The notes under the pieces are model-generated. The model was given only the letters and a program-made list of their open reading frames with translations. It was not told the origin of the DNA and did no database searches. A program made the translations under genes and the position numbers. DNA of 24,938 bases from CAZGMN01 sp964645765 (GTDB taxonomy: Bacteria; Acidobacteriota; Aminicenantia; Aminicenantales; Aminicenantaceae). This document shows positions 8,099 through 15,688 of this stretch, piece after piece; position 1 is the first letter of the stretch; the number at the start of each line of letters is the position of its first letter. Where the stretch lies: positions 1 through 24,938 of the forward strand of contig CAZYBE010000042.1 in assembly GCA_964645765.1 (NCBI GenBank), written 5' to 3'.

Positions 8099-10301
8099 AA
8101 AACATGGCCGGCATAGAGATGGCCGGATGATTTTTTTTGGTGATGTATTCCAGAACTTCCTTCTCGGTTATGGCAACTGTCTCGTCTGCAATCTTATCTG
8201 GAAAGTCCTCTATGCCCTGCCTTCCGCCGATTTCGCGCAGCACAGGCGCCATCTCTTCCTTGAGTGACTTATTCATCCAGACAATCCGCTTCGCTCCTCC
8301 CTCAGCGCTTATAAACTTTTTGCTCCCGATATAATGTTTGCTGTGGCCGATGAATCCCGGCGTCTGCATTCCGCCGCCGACTGTTCCGGCCAATGTGGAG
8401 AACTTCATGCCGATCGGTGTCATCCCCACATAATCGCGGTAGACGGTCATTATGCCGTTGGTCGAAGGAAGAACGCAAGAGATGCACTCGAAACAGCCGC
8501 AGGAAGTCATCGGATGTTCGATGATGCTGTAGGCGTTGAAAAGCTCCAAGGTTTTATGCGAGCTTCTGTAGACAAACTCATTGACTCCCTGCCACTGGCC
8601 TTTTGCTGGGTCAATGGCTTTCCCTTTTTTCACAGGCTGATTGGGTCCTGTCGGAGTTATCTGGAAGGCAGCTTTTCCGTCCAGCCAGTTGTAAGCTCCA
8701 CAGAGCCCTGACCGCTCGGGTGTGATGATGCAGACATGATTGGGAGCAAACGACTGGCACAATGTGCAGGAATAAAAAGTATTGACGGCCTCATCAGTCA
8801 TGTCTGCCAGCCTGGCGTCGCGCTGTTCATAAGCCCTGCGGGCGATGGGAATGAGCTCAACGATCTCCTTTTCGCGGCTGTAAATTTTTATCTGGACTTT
8901 GTCGAAGATTTTTCCGAACTCTCCGTGAAGCCTGGCATGGATGATGGTGCCCAGATGTTTGAATTTAAAGCCCTTTTCTTTGGCCTCTTTGCTGATTCTC
9001 AGCCAGGGGATATCGCGCTGACCCATGTGAAAGATTCCGTTGGCGCAATTGATGAAGTCGTGGATGTGGCGCTCTAAGATTGGCTCGAAATCAGGCTGCA
9101 TCTCCCGGCCGGCCACATCGGCCCAGATGGCAAAGGGAATCTTGCTTCCTTCCTCGACCTCATCAATCTCAGGTCCGACGATTTCAATTTTTCCGTCTTC
9201 GACCTCATCCAGCTCTTTAGTTGTCAGGTATTCAAACCCCGGCTTTGTCTGGCCGGCCAGTTCAACAAACATCTCTTCCTTCCTTATCCTTTCGCCCTGG
9301 AAAGCAGGCCCAAATGGAACAGGGATGGGAACCTTGGTGATGGTAATTTTTAAGCCCCTGACCTCTATGGCCTTGGATACGATTTTTTCTAAAGGCACCG
9401 GCGAAACAACGTGTTCGTAGGTGCAAATTCCGGTGGGCAAAATCTGGTCGATGTCGGTCTCGGAAATGGTCGGAAAGCCGTAGTTTATGGCCCCTGCGGC
9501 CTGGGCATGTTTTTCATCATCAACAGGCCCGAGGGCAAGGACAAAAGCAAAGACTCTGTTCTTGTTGTAAAGCAGAATCCGGCGAAAGTCGCCTGGTTGA
9601 ACCCCGCCGAAGGAAAGAGCGACCCTTGTGGCAAAGCCGAGTGAATGGATGCAGGCCGTGACATCCTCGCCAAAAGGGACGAGCCTTGTTGGCCACCCCA
9701 TCTGGATGCCTTCTTCCCGCAGCTGCCGGGCCATTGATTTTCCATCCGTTGCCGAAGACATGAAGACATACAGGTTTTTCTCCTGGAGCTCGCGGGCGAT
9801 TCTGACCGCGGTTTTATTGTCAGGGCAGTAGCCGACGCAGGCCGCAAAGCCAGGCGCTGTGCCGTCCACAAACTCGATTCCTCTTTCTCTCAAGATGACA
9901 TCGTTGGCTGCGCCGAGCCAGAGGTGACCTTCGTCTGGATTCGGCTCAGGGAGGTAGGGAAGAGGGTTTTGAATATACTTGAGGGCTTCTATGATTTCGT
10001 CGGCGAAAAGAGTCGCCATTCCTGCATCCAGGGTCGCTCCCAGGTAGGGAAGCCATAATTTTTCGCTGGGAAGGGGAGGAAGCAGCTTTTTCGCCTCTTC
10101 CAAAAGCTTATAAAGGCCTTCAAGAGTCTCGACCTTTAACCCCAGCATGCCGTAAGAAATGGGCAGGTAATAGCCTGTGTTGGGGAACTCAACTTTAGTC
10201 TGCGGCCCTTTTTCCTTGATGGCCTGGTTGAGCTCTTTTTCAGCGCGCAAAACAAGCTTATGCGCACCTCGTATTGCCCTGGTGGCGATCAATTTGGACA
10301 T
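8097..10301 (-). CDS. acsB: CO-methylating acetyl-CoA synthase (alpha/beta subunit)
   Basis: Makes acetyl-CoA from CO, CoA and the methyl group of the corrinoid protein at the Ni-Ni-[4Fe-4S] A-cluster. 734 aa, the full bacterial length with the N-terminal domain that docks to CODH. Cluster ligands are Cys512, Cys515, Cys524 and Cys534 for the cubane (SCTLCQSF to GLCGAYN) and the CGC pair Cys601/Cys603 for the distal nickel. From memory, these are all offset by six from the Moorella enzyme, so spacing is fully kept. The GTVGGGMQTPGF segment near the C-terminus is typical. The ATG at 10299-10301 has AAGGTAA a few bases upstream. It lies directly downstream of cooS, as expected for a bifunctional CODH/ACS complex. 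Confidence 0.97.
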   Translation of the reverse strand: MSKLIATRAIRGAHKLVLRAEKELNQAIKEKGPQTKVEFPNTGYYLPISYGMLGLKVETLEGLYKLLEEAKKLLPPLPSEKLWLPYLGATLDAGMATLFADEIIEALKYIQNPLPYLPEPNPDEGHLWLGAANDVILRERGIEFVDGTAPGFAACVGYCPDNKTAVRIARELQEKNLYVFMSSATDGKSMARQLREEGIQMGWPTRLVPFGEDVTACIHSLGFATRVALSFGGVQPGDFRRILLYNKNRVFAFVLALGPVDDEKHAQAAGAINYGFPTISETDIDQILPTGICTYEHVVSPVPLEKIVSKAIEVRGLKITITKVPIPVPFGPAFQGERIRKEEMFVELAGQTKPGFEYLTTKELDEVEDGKIEIVGPEIDEVEEGSKIPFAIWADVAGREMQPDFEPILERHIHDFINCANGIFHMGQRDIPWLRISKEAKEKGFKFKHLGTIIHARLHGEFGKIFDKVQIKIYSREKEIVELIPIARRAYEQRDARLADMTDEAVNTFYSCTLCQSFAPNHVCIITPERSGLCGAYNWLDGKAAFQITPTGPNQPVKKGKAIDPAKGQWQGVNEFVYRSSHKTLELFNAYSIIEHPMTSCGCFECISCVLPSTNGIMTVYRDYVGMTPIGMKFSTLAGTVGGGMQTPGFIGHSKHYIGSKKFISAEGGAKRIVWMNKSLKEEMAPVLREIGGRQGIEDFPDKIADETVAITEKEVLEYITKKNHPAISMPAMF

Positions 10302-10340
10302 CAGTGTTACCTTTTAAACGAAAGCATCTTTCTTCGTTAT

Positions 10341-10357
10341 GGCTCAGGCTCTGAGCC
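10341..10357 (-). other. GC-rich hairpin in the cooS-acsB spacer
   Basis: GGCTCAG-GCT-CTGAGCC is a perfect 7-bp stem with a 3-nt loop, about 40 nt before the acsB start. A weaker GAAAG/CTTTC hairpin follows nearer acsB. No T-tract follows on the minus strand, so it is more likely an mRNA processing or stability element than a terminator. Confidence 0.5.
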
Positions 10358-10365
10358 TATTCATT

Positions 10366-12348
10366 TTAGACTTCTAGCTCTCTCCTCATCTTCATGTCAA
10401 AAAGAATGCGTTCTTTAGCCTTGCTGATGCCAAGCTTTTCCCGTTTCTTGTTGATATGGTCGATGATCAACGCCGCCATTTTTGCTGGCTCAGGCTCCGC
10501 GGCCCACATGCCTCCAAAAATATTCTCAAACTCCTCGAAGATGTGCTTGGAGAATATTTCGCTCCCGGTGACCGGAAGGCCGACTCCGAAAATGGTAAAG
10601 ACTCCTGAGGCAACAAAATACTGGCCGATAGCGATGGCTTTTTCGCTCATCCATTCTGGAGCAGCTCCAGCCACAGGAAGCTCGCTGATATCTTTGCCCA
10701 GGCCTCCGACTTTGACCATCTCTGAAAGCGCAATCAGGATGCGGCTGTTGTCCACACAAGAGCCGGAATGGAGCACAGGAGGCATACCAACGGCCTTGCA
10801 GACTTCAGCCAGTCCTTTCCCTGCATGTTTCTCGGCCGATTCCGGCGTGAGTAAGCCTGCTTTGGCACAGGCAATCGCCGAGCATCCTGTCTGGACAACA
10901 AGAATATCGTTGGCGATGAGCTCCTCAACCAGGTTCACATGGCACTGGTCATGGATGACTTTAGGGTTGCAGCAGCCGACAACTGCAGCCACGCCTTTTA
11001 TCCTGCCGTTGATGACGTTATCGTTGAGAGGAATGTATGAGCTGCGGAACGTTCCGCCCAGCATGTAATTGATGGCCTCGTGGCTGAATCCAGCAACGAG
11101 GTCCATCTTTTCCTGGGGAATATCTGTTTTTCCCCTGTTTGGGAAATTCGCAATCGCTTCCTTGATGATTTCTTTGGCAGTTTGAAGAGCATTTTTTTCC
11201 GAAAATTTAAAATGCTTTGCCCCTTCAATCTCTGCCTTGGAAGAAGTGGTCATGAGCTTGGTGTGGAAGCATTTAGTAATTTCTGGCAGAGAAGGCATGA
11301 TACACTGGACATCGACAATCATGGCTTCAACAGCCCCTGTGCTCACAGCTAATTCCTGCTGGAGGACATTCCCGGCAATGGGCAGCCCATGGCGGAGAAG
11401 AATCTCGTTGGCTGTGCAGCAGATGCCGACAAGATTGATTCCTTGTGCGCCCTTGGATTTAGCCAGGTCAACGAGTTCCCGGTCCTGGGCTGCGAGCACG
11501 AGCATTTCCGAGAGCGCAGGCTCATGGCCGTGAACCACGATGTTGACATCCTTTTTGGATAAAACGCCAAGGTTCACCTGGCCTCGAAGTGGCGATGGCG
11601 TGCCGAAGAGAATATCCTGGAGCTCGGTGGCAATCATCGAGCCGGCCCAGCCGTCAGCCAGAGCTGTCCTCGCGGCCTGGAGCATGATGTTTCGGTGGTC
11701 CTGGTCAACGCCCATGTTGGTCCGATGCATCATCTCCACAATTTCCCTGTCTATTCCACGAGGGACGATGTTGAGATTTCTCCAGAGCGCCTGCCTTGTC
11801 TCAGGAGCAAGCTTGATGAAAGAGACTTCTCCTTCCTGTTGGCCAAAATTTCTGAGCGCCTTCTCGGCCACATCAGAGGCGATGGCTTCTTTTTCCCTGT
11901 CTTTGGTTTCGACGCCGAGCACAGAGGCCACTTTATTGAGCTTGTTCGAATCTTTAATCGAATAACCTGAAGCGGGATTTTTAGCAGCTTCAAGAAGGGT
12001 CTTAGCCACTTCCCTTGCATGGTCGGAATGAGCAGCAGCCCCGGCAGCGACCATCCGGGCAAAATTTCGGGCAACGATATTCTCGGCTTTTGCGCCGCAG
12101 ACCCCTCTTTGAGGGCCCTTGCCGGAAGGGCTGATGCGGCATGGCCCCATGAAGCAGGTATGGCAGCAGGCGCCTGATTCTCCAAAACCGCAGCGCGGCT
12201 TCTGGCGCTCGGAGCGGTCCCAGACTGTTTCCAGGCCTTTATTGCGAGTTTTTTCAAGCAGATAATTAACTGCCCGGTCAGCGCTTTTTTTGGTCGAAAA
12301 AGGGGACAGTCCCCTTTTCTCCCTTTTCTCAGGCGATGACGTTTTCAT
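10366..12348 (-). CDS. cooS: Anaerobic Ni-Fe carbon monoxide dehydrogenase, catalytic subunit
   Basis: CODH (AcsA in acetogens), which reduces CO2 to CO for acetyl-CoA synthase. 660 aa. Cys53 and Cys61 match the D-cluster, and Cys62, Cys65, Cys70 and Cys84 the B-cluster (CGFGESGACCHTCFMGPC). Likely C-cluster ligands are His275 (HGHEP), Cys311 or Cys310, Cys349, Cys459/460, Cys489 and Cys531. The spacing of the first six cysteines matches characterised CooS proteins, but all are shifted by about 14 residues. The extra N-terminus includes KREKRGLSPF, encoded by palindromic repeat C. The gene immediately upstream of acsB fits a CODH/ACS complex. The start ATG at 12346-12348 has only a weak ribosome binding site, so the start is moderately certain. 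Confidence 0.95.
   Translation of the reverse strand: MKTSSPEKREKRGLSPFSTKKSADRAVNYLLEKTRNKGLETVWDRSERQKPRCGFGESGACCHTCFMGPCRISPSGKGPQRGVCGAKAENIVARNFARMVAAGAAAHSDHAREVAKTLLEAAKNPASGYSIKDSNKLNKVASVLGVETKDREKEAIASDVAEKALRNFGQQEGEVSFIKLAPETRQALWRNLNIVPRGIDREIVEMMHRTNMGVDQDHRNIMLQAARTALADGWAGSMIATELQDILFGTPSPLRGQVNLGVLSKKDVNIVVHGHEPALSEMLVLAAQDRELVDLAKSKGAQGINLVGICCTANEILLRHGLPIAGNVLQQELAVSTGAVEAMIVDVQCIMPSLPEITKCFHTKLMTTSSKAEIEGAKHFKFSEKNALQTAKEIIKEAIANFPNRGKTDIPQEKMDLVAGFSHEAINYMLGGTFRSSYIPLNDNVINGRIKGVAAVVGCCNPKVIHDQCHVNLVEELIANDILVVQTGCSAIACAKAGLLTPESAEKHAGKGLAEVCKAVGMPPVLHSGSCVDNSRILIALSEMVKVGGLGKDISELPVAGAAPEWMSEKAIAIGQYFVASGVFTIFGVGLPVTGSEIFSKHIFEEFENIFGGMWAAEPEPAKMAALIIDHINKKREKLGISKAKERILFDMKMRRELEV
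12297..12318. repeat. Palindromic repeat copy C, inside cooS codons 11-18
   Basis: AAAAGGGGAC-A-GTCCCCTTTT palindrome within the cooS frame. On the minus strand it encodes KRGLSPF, identical to the peptide from copy B in acsV. Confidence 0.9.
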
Positions 12349-12441
12349 GATTGCATTTGTCTCTATTCATAGAAAATAATTCTTTTTTGGTAATGGGCTA
12401 ACATTTTACTCAGTTTTGACTAGAGTTGGAAGACCTTTCGT

Positions 12442-12463
12442 AAAAAGGGGACAGTCCCTTTTT
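12442..12463. repeat. Palindromic repeat copy D, just after the MesB-like stop
   Basis: AAAAAGGGGACAGTCCCTTTTT, one C shorter in the right half than the perfect palindrome. It lies two bases beyond the stop codon (12465-12467) of the minus-strand methyltransferase gene, and could form a hairpin in its mRNA. Confidence 0.85.
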
Positions 12464-12464
12464 C

Positions 12465-13508
12465 TCATTGACCGTGAAGTAGCCGGCTTGTTTCTCGAAG
12501 ATAGAGAAATATCTTTTCTGATAATTCTACAGAAAGAGAGCCTGTCCCGCAGCTTGGAGTGAGGAGGCAGCGATCCCATATCAAGTTTTCATCGATTCCT
12601 TTTCTGGCTAAATTTTTAATCCTTTCTTCTAATTTTTTTACCAGCGATTCTGGAGTTTCAAGTTTGATTTTTTCTGAGGTGGGGACAATTCCCCAGGCCA
12701 GCACTCCGCCGCCTTCCAGGAATTTCTTCATCTGCTCTGGATAATAGGCGATCGTCTCTCCAAATTGATAGGCATCAAAGCTGATGATGTCCACACCGGC
12801 TTCGACCAGGATTGGCCATTCTGTATTGCCGCAGCAGTGCATTCCAGCCAGAGCTCCATCTTTATGAACGGCTTCGACGACTTCTTTCAAGCAATTGACG
12901 AGTTCCGCACGCTGGACGCTGACGTAGGTCGAGGAGCCAAAGGCAGAAAGGATGGGCTCATCGATGAAACACATCTGATTATAGCCAAAGGGCTTGAACT
13001 TCTTTAAAAGCCATCGGGCTTTCATTGAAATTCCTTTAACCAGAACGTCTCGAAAAACATCGTTGTAGTAGATTGCCCGTTTCTTCTCATCGACGATGGC
13101 TAATCCAAAAGTCACAGGTCCTGTGACTTGGCTTTTGAAGAACTTGATGGAGGGGAAATTTTTCTTAGATAATTTATTCGCCATCTCGTGAATGCCCCGG
13201 CTGAAGTCGGGTGAGATTTTAAAGTCGTCGAGGTTTTCTGAGACATAATTTTCGTAGAACTTTTCTAGCTCGCGGGTGGCGTCGCCGGTCGTATCAAAGT
13301 ACATCCTTTGTCTGGATTCATCAAGGACGACGCGGGGAAGCCCTTCGCTGAATTGAATCTCCATCTGTTCCCGAAAGTCAATTGCCGAAAGCTGGGGCCA
13401 GAGAGGAATCTCGGGGACAGAGTTTAAGATGAGCTCGCAGGCTGCCGATGGATCTTTATGGGGAAAGCTCCCGATCCCCGTCGCCGTGCATTTAGGATTG
13501 AAGACCAT
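12465..13508 (-). CDS. MetE/UroD-superfamily zinc methyltransferase, possible corrinoid-dependent methionine synthase
   Basis: 347 aa, starting at the ATG 13506-13508 with GGTGGAGG seven bases upstream (an upstream TTG is weaker). It resembles the catalytic half of cobalamin-independent methionine synthase. The N-terminal IGSFPHKDP motif matches that family. A zinc site can be read as His and Cys in MHCCGN plus a late Cys in LTPSCG. True uroporphyrinogen decarboxylases lack this His-x-Cys/Cys site. It lacks the N-terminal folate-binding half of MetE. From memory, such short core-MetE proteins (MesA to MesD types) make methionine without folate, and the MesB type has been linked to methyl transfer from the Wood-Ljungdahl corrinoid protein. 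Its position between cooC2 and cooS fits that idea, but a corrinoid methyltransferase for another substrate is possible. Confidence 0.75.
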   Translation of the reverse strand: MVFNPKCTATGIGSFPHKDPSAACELILNSVPEIPLWPQLSAIDFREQMEIQFSEGLPRVVLDESRQRMYFDTTGDATRELEKFYENYVSENLDDFKISPDFSRGIHEMANKLSKKNFPSIKFFKSQVTGPVTFGLAIVDEKKRAIYYNDVFRDVLVKGISMKARWLLKKFKPFGYNQMCFIDEPILSAFGSSTYVSVQRAELVNCLKEVVEAVHKDGALAGMHCCGNTEWPILVEAGVDIISFDAYQFGETIAYYPEQMKKFLEGGGVLAWGIVPTSEKIKLETPESLVKKLEERIKNLARKGIDENLIWDRCLLTPSCGTGSLSVELSEKIFLYLRETSRLLHGQ

Positions 13509-13521
13509 CAAAGCCTCCACC

Positions 13522-13549
13522 AAAAAGGGGACAGTCCCACTGCTGTCCC
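13522..13549. repeat. Palindromic repeat copy E, upstream of the MesB-like gene
   Basis: AAAAAGGGGACAG with a partner CTGTCCC at 13543-13549 around an 8-nt loop that itself starts TCCC. This is a degenerate, bipartite copy of the family, placed directly before the ribosome binding site of the methyltransferase gene. Confidence 0.7.
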
Positions 13550-13679
13550 AACGTTGATTTTCAAAATCTGTGTAATCTTATTAATATCAATATATTAAAG
13601 CGGAAAGTTTCCGTAATCGATTTGAAATGAATTTCATTTTATGGTCATTCTACTGTCAATGTCAATCGGCAGGGAGGGT

Positions 13680-13768
13680 AATTACGGGGACACATTACCT
13701 AATTCAACTCAATCCTCTAAATGCAGTATATATCCTGACTGCGAATTAGGTATTGTGTCCCCGTAATT
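13680..13768. repeat. Large inverted repeat (GGGGACACAATACCTAATT type), copy F
   Basis: Left arm 13680-13705 and right arm 13743-13768 are 26-bp inverted copies with one mismatch, separated by 37 nt. The arms read AATTACGGGGACACA, then TACCTAATTC. From memory, repeats of this shape occur beside REP-associated (Y1) transposase genes in many bacteria; no transposase gene is present here. The right arm encodes the last residues and the stop of cooC2. Confidence 0.85.
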
Positions 13769-14525
13769 CCTGGTAAATTTTATAAAATTCCGACCTTAAG
13801 TTCTCGCTGAGTCTCTTAAAGAGGGGCTGTTGCATTAAATCTGACTCATGGATAATTTCATCATAAGGAATCATTCCCAGGATGAGACTTGGAGAGAATT
13901 GGCTGAGGACCAATTTTTTCTGCTCTTCATTCTGAATTTTATTGCCGATAATGCCAAACGCTGAAATTCCAATTTCTTGAGCCAGTTTCATGATTGTTCT
14001 TGCCGTCGAGATGCTCCGATAGCCGGGCTCGACACAGATGAGCATTTTATCGATTGATTGAGCGGTTGCTCTTCCCAGATGCTCAATCCCAGGCTCCATA
14101 TCGACGATGATGACTTCATCCCGGTTGAGAATGATTTCAGATAAAAGGCTTCGGAGAAGGACATTCTCAGGGCAAGCGCATCCGCTTCCTCCTTTTCTTA
14201 TAGCGCCCATGACCAGCAGCTTTATTCCCTCGAACTCGAGGCTGAATTTATCGGGAATATCTTTGACTGTGGGATTCATTTTGAAAAGCTGACCGAATTG
14301 CCTGGGTTTCGCTCCGGTTCTCTCCTGTATCAATTGCCGCTGTTCGGAGATAGGAATGATGGAAGAGGCCTGCTCGGCAGGGAGGCCAATGGCAGAGGCT
14401 AAGTTTGCATCTGGGTCGGCATCAATTGCCAAAACTTGATATCCGTCATTTTTGAAGAAGTGAGCAAGAATTCCGGCAACTGTTGTCTTCCCCGTTCCGC
14501 CTTTACCCGTAACTGCTAATTTCAT
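13746..14525 (-). CDS. cooC2: CooC-type nickel-insertion ATPase, second copy
   Basis: 259-aa MinD-like ATPase. It has Walker A GKGGTGKTT at residues 7-15, DADPDANLASAIG as switch region, VDMEPGIEHLGR, and a CxC pair in GSGCACPENV that fits the metal-binding motif of CooC. Predicted role: nickel delivery to CODH or acetyl-CoA synthase. It is the first gene of the minus-strand acs cluster and is followed after about 240 bp by the MesB-like gene. Its last seven residues (ELRGHNT) and its stop codon are supplied by one arm of inverted repeat F, so the original C-terminus has probably been replaced or extended. The ATP-binding and metal motifs are intact, so the protein should be functional. Confidence 0.92.
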   Translation of the reverse strand: MKLAVTGKGGTGKTTVAGILAHFFKNDGYQVLAIDADPDANLASAIGLPAEQASSIIPISEQRQLIQERTGAKPRQFGQLFKMNPTVKDIPDKFSLEFEGIKLLVMGAIRKGGSGCACPENVLLRSLLSEIILNRDEVIIVDMEPGIEHLGRATAQSIDKMLICVEPGYRSISTARTIMKLAQEIGISAFGIIGNKIQNEEQKKLVLSQFSPSLILGMIPYDEIIHESDLMQQPLFKRLSENLRSEFYKIYQELRGHNT

Positions 14526-14568
14526 GGTTTTCTTTCTAGGGCTTCAACTTTTGTTGGAAGCATTTTTA

Positions 14569-14597
14569 TATCTACCATTCTGGAATATATTTTTCAA
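14569..14597 (-). promoter_or_regulatory. Candidate promoter of the acs cluster, upstream of cooC2
   Basis: On the minus strand TTGAAA (14592-14597) and TAGATA (14569-14574) are 17 bp apart, 40-70 bp before the cooC2 ATG. An imperfect hairpin (GCTTC...GAAGC) lies in the resulting leader at about 14540-14561. The -10 match is only moderate. Confidence 0.35.
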
Positions 14598-14607
14598 TTC
14601 ATGAAAT

Positions 14608-14697
14608 AAAAAAGGGGACAGGCTACTTTTTTAACAAAAAAGTAGAAATAACGGGGATAGACTGCTTTTTGATAAAAAAGTTGCCTGTCCCCTTTTC
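14608..14697. repeat. Cloverleaf-like palindromic element, copy G
   Basis: Outer arms AAAAGGGGACAGGC and GCCTGTCCCCTTTT pair perfectly over 14 bp (14610-14623 with 14683-14696). Inside are a perfect 10-bp hairpin CTACTTTTTT-AAC-AAAAAAGTAG (14623-14645) and a smaller CTTTTT/AAAAAG hairpin (14665-14680). The whole can fold as a three-stem structure or as a single longer stem. Copy H at 16375 shares its sequence. The two bracket the vapBC/AbiEii island. Confidence 0.85.
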
Positions 14698-14709
14698 CCT
14701 ATTTTCTAT

Positions 14710-14738
14710 TTGACATAATTGCATTCTAATATTATAAT
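14710..14738 (+). promoter_or_regulatory. Consensus sigma70 promoter of vapBC
   Basis: TTGACA at 14710-14715 and TATAAT at 14733-14738 with a 17-bp spacer, a perfect match to the consensus. Expected transcription start is near 14745, about 30 nt before the vapB ATG. Confidence 0.85.
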
Positions 14739-14741
14739 GCA
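14720..14741. promoter_or_regulatory. Candidate VapB operator overlapping the -10 box
   Basis: TGCATT at 14720-14725 and AATGCA at 14736-14741 are inverted 6-bp half-sites covering the -10 box. A second pair, ATTCTAA/TTAGAAT (14724-14730 and 14750-14756), overlaps the start site. A ribbon-helix-helix antitoxin bound here would repress its own operon. Confidence 0.5.
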
Positions 14742-14775
14742 TTTTAATTTTAGAATTTGTAGAGGTGATTAGAGA

Positions 14776-15018
14776 ATGAGAACAACCATTGAGCTACCCG
14801 ACAGCTTAATCGGCGTCCTTCATGCTCTAGCAGTGAAGAAGGGATATCGAGGATATTCGAAAGTGATTAAAGATGCGCTAGATTTTTATCTTAAAGAGAA
14901 TGAAAGAAGAGAGACGAGAAAGGAGAAGGTCTTAATGATGAGAGGAAGCTGGAGTCAGACGGAGGCTGAAGAAATAAGAGCAAGATTGGAGGAGATCAGA
15001 AAGAATTGGAAGATTTAA
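14776..15018 (+). CDS. vapB: Ribbon-helix-helix antitoxin (VapB-like)
   Basis: 80 aa. The N-terminal MRTTIELPDSLIGVLHALA segment has the beta-strand plus two-helix pattern of an RHH DNA-binding domain, and SKVIKDALDFYL is the second helix. The charged C-terminal tail (residues 42-80) is what usually wraps the toxin. AGAGGTGAT lies seven bases before the ATG. It overlaps the following PIN-domain gene by 13 bases. Expected to neutralise the toxin and, with it, repress the promoter at 14710. Exact antitoxin class by sequence alone is moderately certain. Confidence 0.8.
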   Translation: MRTTIELPDSLIGVLHALAVKKGYRGYSKVIKDALDFYLKENERRETRKEKVLMMRGSWSQTEAEEIRARLEEIRKNWKI

Positions 15019-15395
15019 TAATTGCAGATACGGATGTCATCATCGATTTCTTTGCGAATCTGCCTCCCTTTGCTCGGTATGTCTCAGAACTTATTCAAAA
15101 AAATAAATTAGCAATCACTTCAGTCTCTGTCTTCGAACTCTATGCTGGAGTCATCGGCAAAAAGAGGCTCAAACAGGTTGATACTTTTGTTAAGAGTGTC
15201 TTAATTTTTCCTTTAAGCTTAATTGAAGCGGCAATCGCAGCCAAGATTTTTATAGAATTAAAGATCAGGGGAAGGCTTATGGGCAATCAGGATATTCTCA
15301 TCGCAGGAATTTGTGTAGCTAACTCTCTTCCTCTTTTGACTAAGAATACGGTCCATTTTACACCCATAAAAGAGTTAATGCTCGTCTCAGTCTAA
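15006..15395 (+). CDS. vapC: PIN-domain ribonuclease toxin (VapC-like)
   Basis: 129 aa, normal VapC length. The first acidic motif is IADTDVIIDFF near the N-terminus, followed by SVSVFELYAGV (conserved Glu) and MGNQDILIAGICVANSLPLLTKN, which holds the third acidic residue and the classic LLTKN end strand. PIN toxins cut tRNA or rRNA with Mg2+ held by these acids. The start is TTG at 15006, with GGAGGAG 11 bases upstream inside vapB. Translation would be coupled to the antitoxin, as usual for the pair. Confidence 0.85.
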   Translation: MEDLIIADTDVIIDFFANLPPFARYVSELIQKNKLAITSVSVFELYAGVIGKKRLKQVDTFVKSVLIFPLSLIEAAIAAKIFIELKIRGRLMGNQDILIAGICVANSLPLLTKNTVHFTPIKELMLVSV

Positions 15396-15429
15396 TTTCT
15401 TCTCCAACTCTTCGAATTTATTTAATAGA

Positions 15430-15444
15430 TTTGCAATTTGCAAA
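15430..15444. promoter_or_regulatory. Short palindrome upstream of the AbiE-type pair
   Basis: TTTGCAA-T-TTGCAAA, a 7-bp inverted repeat around one base, 29 bp before the next gene. It could be an operator for the pair's own regulator; no clear -35 box goes with it. Confidence 0.35.
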
Positions 15445-15472
15445 ATTATGTTCATAATAAGAAGTGCTTAGC

Positions 15473-15688
15473 ATGAAACCCAAAAAGTACATCGTCTGGT
15501 CAAAGAACGAAATCGACCTTGAAGACCCGTGGCAAAGGAAGTGGTATATCCAACAAGTCCTAACCTATGGAAGGGCAGAAGATCTCGCTCAGCTTGATTG
15601 GGAGGAAATTAAGGCCACCCTCAAGGATCTCAATCTTCCATCTCCGGTAAAAAGACTTTGGGAACGATATTTCAGTGATAAAAAGTAA
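15473..15688 (+). CDS. Small antitoxin-like partner of an AbiEii nucleotidyltransferase
   Basis: 71 aa from the ATG at 15473; an in-frame GTG three codons upstream lacks support. The sequence PKKYIVWSKNEIDLEDPWQR continues with WYIQQVLTYGRAEDL and a DWEEIKATLKDL helix. I recall small proteins with this 'tyrosine-isoleucine-x-x-V-L-x-x-G' pattern (similar to DUF6922) next to AbiEii nucleotidyltransferases, but I cannot assign the family with confidence. It overlaps the next gene by 14 bases, which fits an antitoxin-toxin order. No DNA-binding motif is obvious. Confidence 0.65.
   Translation: MKPKKYIVWSKNEIDLEDPWQRKWYIQQVLTYGRAEDLAQLDWEEIKATLKDLNLPSPVKRLWERYFSDKK

Noticed and set aside
12465..13508. 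Annotation as uroporphyrinogen decarboxylase (hemE)
   Set aside because: The protein has the MetE-type zinc motif (His-Cys and late Cys) and the IGSFPHKDP start, which HemE lacks.
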